Shown here piece after piece: positions 56,794-64,000 of a stretch of DNA of 64,000 nt. The notes beneath the pieces are model-generated. The model saw nothing but the letters and a program-made list of their open reading frames with translations, made no database searches and had not been told where the DNA came from. Within the stretch, counting starts at the first letter, position 1; each line of letters opens with the position of its first letter. A program made the position numbers and the translations under genes. Source of the DNA: Nostoc paludosum FACHB-159 (GTDB lineage: Bacteria > Cyanobacteriota > Cyanobacteriia > Cyanobacteriales > Nostocaceae); the NCBI RefSeq assembly GCF_014698835.1, contig NZ_JACJTU010000003.1, positions 186,001 to 250,000 of the forward strand. Reading direction: 5' to 3'.

Positions 56794-57729
56794 CTACTCA
56801 GCATTAAGCACTCGTTGTTCAGCAGTAACTGAATCACGCGATGATAGAACTGTAAAAGCCACTAAAGTACCAAGCAAAGCAGCTCCTACAGCTTGGTGGG
56901 ACACAGTGAGAGGTTCGACTTGGAGGTGTAATTTGAAAGTGGCGAATCCCAACAAAATTTGTAAGCTCAACAATGCGCCAGCCATATTTGCCAGTCGCCG
57001 CAAGGCTGGATGTAGCGCCGGTGTACGCCAACTGAAAAATACCATTGCCAAGGTTGCCACAGTTGGCGGCACCAAACCAGCAATATGGCTGTACATTACA
57101 GTACAAAGTTGAGAATCGCCGAAGCATTGGTGTAGCGCCCAACGAGATCCTACTAAAGCACCTAAGAGACTTTGCAGGTAAACCAAAACAGCAGCAGTTA
57201 AACCGACCCAAGGCAACTTACCAACCGTTCCAGTTCCTTGATAGGGTGTGAGTGCGGTGCCGATAATCAACAGGGTGGTAAAAAACAATAACGCCGTTCC
57301 CAAATGGGCGGTAACGATATCAAACCGCAACAATTCGGTGACGGTGAGTCCTCCCAAAACACCTTGGAAGACGATGAGAAACAGGGCAAATGTAGATGCC
57401 CAAGGCAGCCAACTGGGTAGCGAGCGACGGTGCCACCAGGATAAACCAAAAAGTGCGATCGCGCTGACACCAATTAAGGCAGCATCTAATCTGTGAAACC
57501 ACTCTAAGAATACCTGGAAATTCATTTGCTTAGCTGGCACCAATTCGCCATAGCACAATGGCCAATCTGGACAAGCAAGCCCAGCATTCATCACGCGGGT
57601 GGCAGAACCTATCGCCATCAAAATCAAAGTGGCTATGCACATTCTCCACACCAAGCGACGAATCATTTCCTTGGGCTTTTGTTGCTCAACTGCCGCTTGA
57701 TTTTGTTGTTGTAGGACAATTTCATTCAT
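56794..57729 (-). CDS. ctaA: Heme A synthase (COX15/CtaA family)
   Basis: CtaA oxidises the C8 methyl of heme O to a formyl group, giving heme A. The 311-residue protein has about eight membrane helices and the conserved His-containing motifs: E-W-F-H-R-L-D-A, T-A-H-L-G-T-A-L, M-Y-S-H-I-A-G and S-H-Q-A-V-G-A-A-L. The early R-V-M-N-A-G-L-A-C-P-D-W-P-L-C-Y-G segment is the family signature with the conserved cysteines. Head-to-head with coxB across a 493-base spacer. Confidence 0.93.
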   Translation of the reverse strand: MNEIVLQQQNQAAVEQQKPKEMIRRLVWRMCIATLILMAIGSATRVMNAGLACPDWPLCYGELVPAKQMNFQVFLEWFHRLDAALIGVSAIALFGLSWWHRRSLPSWLPWASTFALFLIVFQGVLGGLTVTELLRFDIVTAHLGTALLFFTTLLIIGTALTPYQGTGTVGKLPWVGLTAAVLVYLQSLLGALVGSRWALHQCFGDSQLCTVMYSHIAGLVPPTVATLAMVFFSWRTPALHPALRRLANMAGALLSLQILLGFATFKLHLQVEPLTVSHQAVGAALLGTLVAFTVLSSRDSVTAEQRVLNAE

Positions 57730-58222
57730 GAACAGTACCTTCTGCCCGCTCTTGGTGGATCTCTAATAGATTCTTAATTTTCAATATTGAACGGACACTT
57801 TGCAAAACAGGGGGAACCCCCCGAAGTTCTGATGGTCGGAAACCTCCGCTCAGACTTCTCTTTGCAAGCAAGTGTCCTCCCCATCTCCACCCTAGCGTAT
57901 ACTCTAGGGGTTTATAGATTGGCACTCACTTATACTTTGAATCACTCTCGCTATGTTTTGCCTGAAGCTTTAGGTATTTTTCAAGATGTGAAAAATCGAT
58001 TGGTGGCAGTTAATTTAACCATCCTAAATTTTTCATTAAATTTTTCTAGTGATTTGCATCTATTTTTGGGAATATCTGTTAGTCACCTTTTACTCAAAAT
58101 TAGTAAGATACCCAAAAAAATTAATAAAAATTTCAGATATTTAGACCCTATGTCTTACAGCCTAGACTACCTTAGTAAGTGAGCAGCTTTGAGATAACGT
58201 AGTAAATTCAATTAAGTAAGCC
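57730..58222. promoter_or_regulatory. Divergent ctaA-coxB promoter region
   Basis: The 493-base spacer holds the interspersed palindromic repeat at 57822-57863 and AT-rich sequence after it. The open frame 57787-58182 runs through the repeat and is not credible. No clear NtcA site (GTA-N8-TAC) was found by eye. Confidence 0.45.
57822..57863. repeat. Interspersed repeat, second copy
   Basis: ttctgatggtcggaaacctc followed by cgctcagacttctctttg matches the flanks of 45258-45300 (gttctgat and gctcagactt), but the core differs. Shared flanks with a changed centre indicate one repeat family. Confidence 0.65.
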
Positions 58223-59314
58223 GTGAAGATTCCAAGTTCAATATGGACATTACTCATTGGCATCGTGCTAACTCTAACCAGTATTTGGTACGGTCAAAAT
58301 CATGGTCTGTTGCCAGCAGCAGCCACAGATGAAGCCGTCTTAGTCGATGGTCTGTTCAATGCGATGATGGTCGTTTCTACAGGTATATTTCTAATAGTCG
58401 AAGGTGTTTTGATTTACTCTGCATTTAGATACCGTCGGCGTGCAGGTGACAATGAAGACGGGCCACCAGTCGAGGGCAATGTACCTTTAGAAATACTCTG
58501 GACGGCGATCCCAGCAATTATCGTTATCGGTATTTCTGTTTACAGTTTTGATGTGTACAACGAAATCGGTGGCTTCGATCCTCATGCCATCCATGAAGCC
58601 CCGATTACTCAAGAACAGTCGATGAAAATGCCTGGGCATGGAAGTGCCATAGCTGCGACTTTGAGCGATACACCTCCTAGCACCGAACCCAACCTCAATC
58701 AAGAAAAATCTGATGAGGCCATGCAAGACCCAGCGACAGCCCAAGTCCGCAATGCTGACCAAATTCCCCAAAAGCCGGATGCTCCAGGTGTCGGTAGTGT
58801 TGCTCCCACAATTGGAGGCAGTCCCGATAAAGCAGGTAAACCAGCAGCATTGCAAGTCAACGTCACAGGTCTACAATATGCCTGGATTTTCACCTACCCG
58901 GAAACTGGGATCACCACAGGGGAAATGCACGTTCCCATCGGCAAAGAAGTGCAAATTAATATGACAGCCAACGATGTGATCCATGCCTTCTGGGTGCCAG
59001 AGTTCCGTCTCAAACAAGATGCAATCCCCGGTAGGCAAAGTGAGATTCGCTTCACACCCAACAAAGTAGGCGATTATGCTCTAATTTGTGCTGAACTTTG
59101 TGGCCCATACCACGGCGCCATGAGAACAACAGTGGTAGTTGAGCCAGAAGAAGCTTTTGAGAAATGGCAACAAGAGCAGTTAGTTGCCAGTAAAGAAACT
59201 CTAAATAAAGCCGTTGCTGTTAACCCTGCGGATTTATCCCCACATGAATTTCTTGCCCCCTACACCAAGGACATGGGAATTCAACCTGAGATGCTCCATC
59301 AAGTTCACCACTAG
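58223..59314 (+). CDS. coxB: Cytochrome c oxidase subunit II
   Basis: CoxB carries the CuA centre that takes electrons from cytochrome c6 or plastocyanin. The 363-residue protein (GTG start) has an N-terminal hydrophobic segment and a second helix (~46-70), then a ~75-residue polar linker rich in Pro, Gln and Asp. The cupredoxin domain follows, with D-V-I-H-A-F-W-V-P-E-F and the CuA loop C-A-E-L-C-G-P-Y-H-G-A-M (two Cys, Glu, His, Met). All copper ligands are present. First gene of coxB-coxA-coxC. Confidence 0.96.
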   Translation: MKIPSSIWTLLIGIVLTLTSIWYGQNHGLLPAAATDEAVLVDGLFNAMMVVSTGIFLIVEGVLIYSAFRYRRRAGDNEDGPPVEGNVPLEILWTAIPAIIVIGISVYSFDVYNEIGGFDPHAIHEAPITQEQSMKMPGHGSAIAATLSDTPPSTEPNLNQEKSDEAMQDPATAQVRNADQIPQKPDAPGVGSVAPTIGGSPDKAGKPAALQVNVTGLQYAWIFTYPETGITTGEMHVPIGKEVQINMTANDVIHAFWVPEFRLKQDAIPGRQSEIRFTPNKVGDYALICAELCGPYHGAMRTTVVVEPEEAFEKWQQEQLVASKETLNKAVAVNPADLSPHEFLAPYTKDMGIQPEMLHQVHH

Positions 59315-59350
59315 TCAATATGTCATTTAGTCAAAATCTAATGACTAATG

Positions 59351-59377
59351 TACAGACGTAGCAATGCTACGTCTCTA
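59351..59377. repeat. Palindromic interspersed repeat, third copy
   Basis: agacgtagca (59354-59363) pairs with 59365-59374 around one base, with two further outer pairs. It has the same core (gacgtagca..tgctacgtctct) as 9443-9471. It sits in the 83-base coxB-coxA spacer, so it does not stop the operon. Confidence 0.8.
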
Positions 59378-59397
59378 GCACCTAATGACTCATTCCT

Positions 59398-61134
59398 ATG
59401 ACACAAGCTCAGTTACAAGAAACTGCCAATATCTCCGCTCATGGTGAAGAACCACCTGTGAGAAAATGGCAAGATTACTTTACCTTCAACACCGACCATA
59501 AGGTGATTGGGATTCAATACCTAGTCACGACATTCATTTTCTACTGTATTGGTGGCGTGCTTGCTGACTTAGTTCGTACAGAACTGCGAACGCCAGAAGT
59601 AGATTTTGTCACCCCAGAAGTCTACAACAGCTTATTTACGCTGCACGCTACAATCATGATTTTTTTGTGGATTGTGCCAGCTGGTGCGGGTTTTGCTAAC
59701 TTCCTGATCCCCTTGATGATTGGGGCAAAGGATATGGCATTTCCCCGCTTAAATGCTGTTGCCTTTTGGATGATCCCGCCTGCTGGTTTGTTGCTAATCG
59801 CTAGTTTACTAGTCGGTGATGCGCCCGATGCAGGTTGGACTTCCTACCCTCCTCTGAGCTTGGTAACAGGTCAGGTAGGTGAGGGAATTTGGATTATGAG
59901 TGTCCTCCTACTCGGTACATCATCGATTTTGGGGGCAATTAATTTCCTCGTCACATTGCTGAGGATGCGTATCCCAGGTTTGGGGTTCAATCAATTGCCT
60001 TTGTTCTGCTGGGCGATGTTTGCTACTTCGGCATTAACTCTGGTATCTACCCCAGTGTTAGCAGCAGGTTTGATTCTGTTAGCTTTTGACTTAATTGCTG
60101 GGACGACATTTTTTAATCCTACTGGTGGCGGCGATCCCGTTGTGTACCAGCATATGTTCTGGTTTTACTCGCACCCAGCGGTGTATATTATGATTTTGCC
60201 CTTTTTTGGGGCAATCTCAGAAATTATCCCCGTGCATTCGCGCAAGCCAATTTTTGGCTATAAAGCGATCGCCTATTCTTCCTTGGCTATCAGTTTTCTA
60301 GGGCTAATCGTCTGGGCACACCACATGTTTACCAGCGGTATCCCCGGTTGGCTGCGGATGTTCTTCATGATCACCACCATGATCATCGCCGTACCCACTG
60401 GAATTAAAATATTCAGCTGGTTGGCAACAATGTGGGGTGGAAAAATTCAACTCAACTCCGCCATGTTGTTCGCAATGGGCTTTGTTGGCACCTTTGTGAT
60501 TGGCGGCATCAGTGGCGTGATGTTAGCAGCAGTACCCTTTGATATTCACGTCCACGACACCTATTTTGTAGTGGCACATTTACACTACGTTTTATTTGGT
60601 GGTAGCGTTCTCGGTATTTATGCCGCAATTTACCACTGGTTCCCGAAAATGACGGGACGGATGCTCAACGAATTTTGGGGTAAGGTTCACTTTGCCTTGA
60701 CACTTGTCGGTTTAAATATGGCCTTCTTACCCATGCACAAGCTAGGGATGATGGGCATGAACCGCCGTGTTGCTCAGTACGATCCCAAATTTACTTTACT
60801 GAATGAAATTTGCACTTACGGTGCTTATATCCTCGCGGTTTCCACATTTCCCTTCATTATCAATGCGATTTGGAGTTGGTTGTACGGAGAAAAAGCTGGT
60901 AATAATCCCTGGAGGGCACTAACCTTAGAGTGGATGACTACCTCACCGCCAGCGATCGAAAATTTTGAAGGAACCCCAGTACTAGTTACAGGCCCCTACG
61001 ACTACGGCTTGGAAAAGGCGAAAGAAGGCGTACCCTTATCCGATCCCAATCCAGTGTTGTCTGCTGGGCCAAACTCGGTATTAAGAGCAGAACCCGATCC
61101 AGCGGTTGCTGCTAATCCCGAAGATCGGAAATAA
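59398..61134 (+). CDS. coxA: Cytochrome c oxidase subunit I
   Basis: CoxA is the 578-residue catalytic subunit with heme a and the heme a3-CuB centre. Twelve membrane helices are expected. Metal ligands are visible: T-L-H-A-T-I-M-I-F (heme a), W-F-Y-S-H-P-A-V-Y-I-M-I-L-P (CuB His and cross-linked Tyr), W-A-H-H-M-F-T-S-G (CuB His pair) and V-A-H-L-H-Y-V-L-F-G-G (both heme irons). The Y-S-H-P-x-V-Y segment marks an A-type oxidase. The C-terminal tail has a Pro/Asp-rich extension. Confidence 0.97.
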   Translation: MTQAQLQETANISAHGEEPPVRKWQDYFTFNTDHKVIGIQYLVTTFIFYCIGGVLADLVRTELRTPEVDFVTPEVYNSLFTLHATIMIFLWIVPAGAGFANFLIPLMIGAKDMAFPRLNAVAFWMIPPAGLLLIASLLVGDAPDAGWTSYPPLSLVTGQVGEGIWIMSVLLLGTSSILGAINFLVTLLRMRIPGLGFNQLPLFCWAMFATSALTLVSTPVLAAGLILLAFDLIAGTTFFNPTGGGDPVVYQHMFWFYSHPAVYIMILPFFGAISEIIPVHSRKPIFGYKAIAYSSLAISFLGLIVWAHHMFTSGIPGWLRMFFMITTMIIAVPTGIKIFSWLATMWGGKIQLNSAMLFAMGFVGTFVIGGISGVMLAAVPFDIHVHDTYFVVAHLHYVLFGGSVLGIYAAIYHWFPKMTGRMLNEFWGKVHFALTLVGLNMAFLPMHKLGMMGMNRRVAQYDPKFTLLNEICTYGAYILAVSTFPFIINAIWSWLYGEKAGNNPWRALTLEWMTTSPPAIENFEGTPVLVTGPYDYGLEKAKEGVPLSDPNPVLSAGPNSVLRAEPDPAVAANPEDRK

Positions 61135-61280
61135 ATTGATTGGGGCATTGGGTATTGGGCATTGGGAGTCTGGGAAGATTTTTTATATAATCTTCCCATT
61201 CTTCCCTCTCCCCCCACATTCCCTATTCCCCATGCCCCATCCCCCATGCCCTATTCCCAACTCTACATTTATCAAAATTC

Positions 61281-61907
61281 ATGCAAAGTCAGACAATTGA
61301 CCCAGCTAAAACTGAACTGAATCATCACCATGCAGCAGAAGCATCTGTCGGGCATCATGAAGAACATCCAGACCATCGTTTGTTTGGGCTAATTGTCTTC
61401 CTGATTGCTGAAGGGATGATTTTTATGGGACTGTTCGGAGCCTATCTGGCTTTCCGTGCTACCCTACCTGCTTGGCCTCCAGAAGGTACTCCAGAGTTAG
61501 AACTATTACTACCCGGTGTTAACACTGTCAATCTGATTGCTAGTAGTTTTGTCATGCACAATGCCGACACTGCTATCAAAAAGAATGATGCGCGGGGTGC
61601 GCGGATTTGGTTAGCAATTACCGCCGCGATGGGTGCTGTTTTCTTAGTAGGGCAAGTATATGAATATACTCATTTAGAATTTGGTTTAACTACCAATTTA
61701 TTTGCCAGTGCATTTTATGTTTTGACTGGTTTCCACGGACTGCACGTTACTATCGGCGTTTTAGCGATTCTTGCCGTATTGTGGCGATCGCGCGTTAAAG
61801 GTCATTACAGTAGTGAAAAACACTTCGGCATTGAAGCTGCGGAAATTTACTGGCACTTTGTTGATGTGATTTGGATTATTTTGTTCGGATTACTGTATTT
61901 GCTGTGA
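61281..61907 (+). CDS. coxC: Cytochrome c oxidase subunit III
   Basis: CoxC, 208 residues, has five membrane helices and stabilises the oxidase core. Family stretches are F-L-I-A-E-G-M-I-F-M-G-L-F-G-A-Y-L-A-F-R, V-L-T-G-F-H-G-L-H-V-T-I-G and the C-terminal Y-W-H-F-V-D-V-I-W-I-I-L-F. The N-terminus is His-rich (N-H-H-H-A-A-E...G-H-H-E-E-H). It ends the coxBAC operon, followed by two hairpins. Confidence 0.95.
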   Translation: MQSQTIDPAKTELNHHHAAEASVGHHEEHPDHRLFGLIVFLIAEGMIFMGLFGAYLAFRATLPAWPPEGTPELELLLPGVNTVNLIASSFVMHNADTAIKKNDARGARIWLAITAAMGAVFLVGQVYEYTHLEFGLTTNLFASAFYVLTGFHGLHVTIGVLAILAVLWRSRVKGHYSSEKHFGIEAAEIYWHFVDVIWIILFGLLYLL

Positions 61908-61919
61908 GTATTAATTATT

Positions 61920-61971
61920 AGTTGTTCACTCCACGCGAACAACTTAATCAGCCTCCTTTGGGGGCTTTTTT
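61920..61971 (+). terminator. Terminator of coxBAC
   Basis: A first stem has arms 61920-61927 (agttgttc) and 61937-61944. A second, agcctcc/gggggct (61950-61956 and 61960-61966), with one wobble and a 3-base loop, is followed by a run of T. This is a good Rho-independent terminator 40-60 bases after the coxC stop. Confidence 0.88.
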
Positions 61972-62427
61972 ATTTTCAGTATCAAGTCAGACGCTCATAC
62001 CAATAAGACAGAGAATGGCTACAGAAGCGATTAATCGTCTCTGTAGTGCAATAGGAGTAGTATAGTTCTCTATTTCTGCACTATCGCAGTTGAAGCATTT
62101 AGAACATAAACCGATGGTAAAAAGCTGACAAAAATAGATTTTCAACCCTATTGCCTATTGCCTATGACCTCGTATACCAGTCCAAAGACATAGAGTTTTA
62201 ATTACTTACAGTATTGCATTTACTTTATTGATCAAAGCTTGTATTATTTATACTTATTTATAGGTTAAAACTTCAATTTCAGACCAAACCATAAAACTGC
62301 CCTCAAGCATATGAAGTCTGGGAAGATGATTGCCTCAAGATTGAAAAATCAAGGGGCAAGTATTCATTCTCTCACCTAAGCTATGACAAACACTGACGGT
62401 CAGTAATTAGCAGGTAGTATACGCCAC
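61972..62427. other. Intergenic region before the second kinase gene
   Basis: No gene, repeat array or strong hairpin is seen. The last 100 bases should carry the kinase promoter. Confidence 0.4.
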
Positions 62428-63693
62428 ATGAGCCAGAAACCTCCGATCAAAAAAACATTCAGGAGTAGCTTTGAGACTGTTAAAGTGTTGGAAAGCCCAG
62501 AGTCTGGAAGAAGCTACTCTTTAAAAAGTGCAATAGGTAATAGATATCACCAGGGTTTTGTTAGAAAAACACTTAGGAATCGCTTTCAAATTATTAAACA
62601 GTTGGGAAGCGGAGGATCTGGCGATACATACTTAGCTGTAGACCTAGATTTACCAGGAAGACCACATTGTGTTGTCAAGCATTTCCACCCAAAAGATCCT
62701 AATCCTACTGTTGGGGCGATCGCTAAAAAATTATTTGCCAGAGAAGCAGAAGTATTATATCAGCTAGGTAACGACCACGAGCAAATTCCCAGATTGTTTG
62801 CCCATTTTGATGAAGATGGGGATTTCTATCTAGTCCAAGAATATATTGACGGTCATTCCTTGACTCAAGAAATTATCCCAGGTCAACGCCTGAGAGAAAA
62901 TACAGTCTTGAATTTATTAAAAGACATCTTGGAAGTGTTAGCCTTCGTGCATGAACACAACATTATTCATCGAGATATTAAGCCGCAAAATTTAATGCGG
63001 CGACACTCCGATGGCAAGATTGTGTTAATTGACTTTGGAAGTATTAAAAAAATTGGTGCTTTAGGAGCTGGTTTAACCGTTGTGGTTGGCACTCCTGGTT
63101 ATATGCCGAGCGAACAAGCTAAAGGAAAGCCAAAACTTTCGAGCGATATCTATGCAGTAGGTATGATTGGCATTCAAGCTCTCACAGGCTTAATACCTAG
63201 CCAGCTACAAGAAGATCCCAATACTGGGGAAGTTATCTGGCGGCATCACGCACAGGTAAGCGATGCTTTTGCAGATATTTTAGACAAAATGGTTTGCGAT
63301 CGCCATAGCCAACGTTATCAATCTGCCGCAGAAGCTTTGGAAGCCCTTAATTCCGATTTGGTGGGATTACAGTCATCACAATCTGGTGGGCTAAAGCAAA
63401 ATATTGTCGATAGTTATTTTCTAGCTTACAGGAATTTTATTTTGTTGCTGGGCATCGGACTCGGCGCTAGCACTAGTTTGATAGTAATTATTTTAATCTA
63501 TACATTTCTGAATGCAAGTACATCGCTTCCACAGCAACCTACTCAATTAAAAAATATCATAGAAAAATTTATTCATCAGTCACACTTAACTAATATAAAT
63601 ACCTTAACTACCCAAACAGAATCTAATCAAAGCAATTGCACCGTTGCAAAGACCACCCAGCAAATTAAATTTAACTGCATTACAAACAATTAA
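62428..63693 (+). CDS. Serine/threonine protein kinase, membrane-anchored
   Basis: The 421-residue kinase has a ~50-residue basic N-terminal extension, then a Hanks-type domain (~53-310): G-S-G-G-S-G, Lys84, HRDIKPQN with Asp183, L-I-D-F-G with Asp202, and G-T-P-G-Y-M-P-S-E-Q-A. A single membrane helix (~337-360, L-L-L-G-I-G-L-G-A-S-T-S-L-I-V-I-I-L) precedes a ~60-residue Thr/Gln/Asn-rich tail likely outside the membrane. It resembles the kinase at 50255-51751 in the catalytic part but lacks the YARHG-like domain. Targets unknown. Confidence 0.9.
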   Translation: MSQKPPIKKTFRSSFETVKVLESPESGRSYSLKSAIGNRYHQGFVRKTLRNRFQIIKQLGSGGSGDTYLAVDLDLPGRPHCVVKHFHPKDPNPTVGAIAKKLFAREAEVLYQLGNDHEQIPRLFAHFDEDGDFYLVQEYIDGHSLTQEIIPGQRLRENTVLNLLKDILEVLAFVHEHNIIHRDIKPQNLMRRHSDGKIVLIDFGSIKKIGALGAGLTVVVGTPGYMPSEQAKGKPKLSSDIYAVGMIGIQALTGLIPSQLQEDPNTGEVIWRHHAQVSDAFADILDKMVCDRHSQRYQSAAEALEALNSDLVGLQSSQSGGLKQNIVDSYFLAYRNFILLLGIGLGASTSLIVIILIYTFLNASTSLPQQPTQLKNIIEKFIHQSHLTNINTLTTQTESNQSNCTVAKTTQQIKFNCITNN

Positions 63694-63958
63694 TTATCTA
63701 TTTGGAAGATTTTTTAAAAAGTAATAAATGATGTATTAAAGCTTGAAATCCTCCTAAATCCTCCTGTAAAAAAAAGGCTTTAATTAGCTCACTGCCCCCT
63801 TGGAAAGACTTGGTTAGGGATATATAGCGATGAAGAAACTAGGTAGTGAATTGCTGACGAAAGCTTTACTTAAAACTTAAATATCGACAGATTTTTAAAG
63901 GGTAAATACTGAGAAATTACTGTACTATAAATACTATCAATAAAAAAAATTTAAAAAT

Positions 63959-64000
63959 ATGGACAATACCAACCAAAGAAAAGCTTTAATTAACGGCGAA
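63959..64000 (+). CDS. Start of an unidentified gene, cut by the window edge
   Basis: An ATG at 63959 opens 14 codons (MDNTNQRKALINGE) to the last base of the window. Too short to identify. The 265 bases before it, after the kinase gene, contain no other supported feature. Confidence 0.35.
   Translation, partial: MDNTNQRKALINGE

Noticed and set aside
57787..58182. 131-codon open frame before coxB
   Set aside because: It runs through an interspersed palindromic repeat, has no ribosome-binding site or recognisable domain, and occupies the expected divergent promoter region.

Overview
The window comes from a filamentous, probably heterocyst-forming cyanobacterium of the Nostoc/Anabaena group. 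The support is a split RNA polymerase beta' subunit (rpoC1 plus rpoC2), an ndhH gene, a coxBAC respiratory oxidase with divergent heme A genes, frequent HIP1 octamers (GCGATCGC, e.g. 541-548), tandem heptamer repeats between genes, and many Nostocales-type accessory families (Uma2, WD40/STAND proteins, pentapeptide repeats, serine/threonine kinases, a phytochrome-like GAF domain). All calls are from reading the sequence; no database search was possible.

Layout. 1-6.4 kb is accessory: the start of a Uma2 nuclease gene, an SMP-30 lactonase, then the most striking locus, a 120-residue protein that looks like a Bell-type effector ending in a short motif, followed by a 1293-residue STAND NTPase-WD40-TPR protein that begins with the same motif. 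This is the layout of an amyloid-signalling, NLR-like immune or cell-death pair. A frameshifted HicB remnant follows. 6.5-14.5 kb holds pgsA, a second Uma2 gene, an aspartate ammonia-lyase, a P-type cation ATPase, a degenerate P-loop protein and a DUF362 protein. 15-24.7 kb holds a eukaryotic-like EndoU ribonuclease fused to a lamin-tail domain next to an endonuclease/exonuclease/phosphatase protein, a small gene interrupted by an in-frame stop, rsmH, a membrane M48 protease, ndhH and a PEP-CTERM exported protein. 25-34 kb holds a stand-alone GAF domain with both cysteine motifs of DXCF cyanobacteriochromes, a VOC protein, a MazEF pair whose toxin carries an insertion, a MidA-type methyltransferase with a palindromic repeat inside its reading frame, an unannotated 31-residue membrane protein, a dehydrogenase, a membrane-anchored repeat protein, Hsp33 and a small SRPBCC-like protein.

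34-47.7 kb is the core information-processing block on the minus strand, rpsT-tatD-rpoB-rpoC1-rpoC2, with hisD divergent from rpsT. The rpoB/rpoC1 and rpoC1/rpoC2 junctions are filled by heptamer repeats that reach into the stop codons. 48-55.5 kb holds a universal stress protein, a GIY-YIG protein, a Ser/Thr kinase with a YARHG-like tail, a ferredoxin-MBL fusion, a DnaQ-like exonuclease, an HTH-pentapeptide-repeat fusion and an orphan HicB. 55.7-62 kb is the respiratory cluster: ctaB and ctaA (heme O and heme A synthesis) on the minus strand, divergent from coxB-coxA-coxC. A second Ser/Thr kinase and the first 14 codons of another gene end the window.

Repeats are a theme throughout: heptamer tandem repeats, near-perfect palindromes and other interspersed elements sit in intergenic space, and several enter coding sequence (the MidA homologue, rpoC2) or border a gene remnant (the HicB pseudogene).
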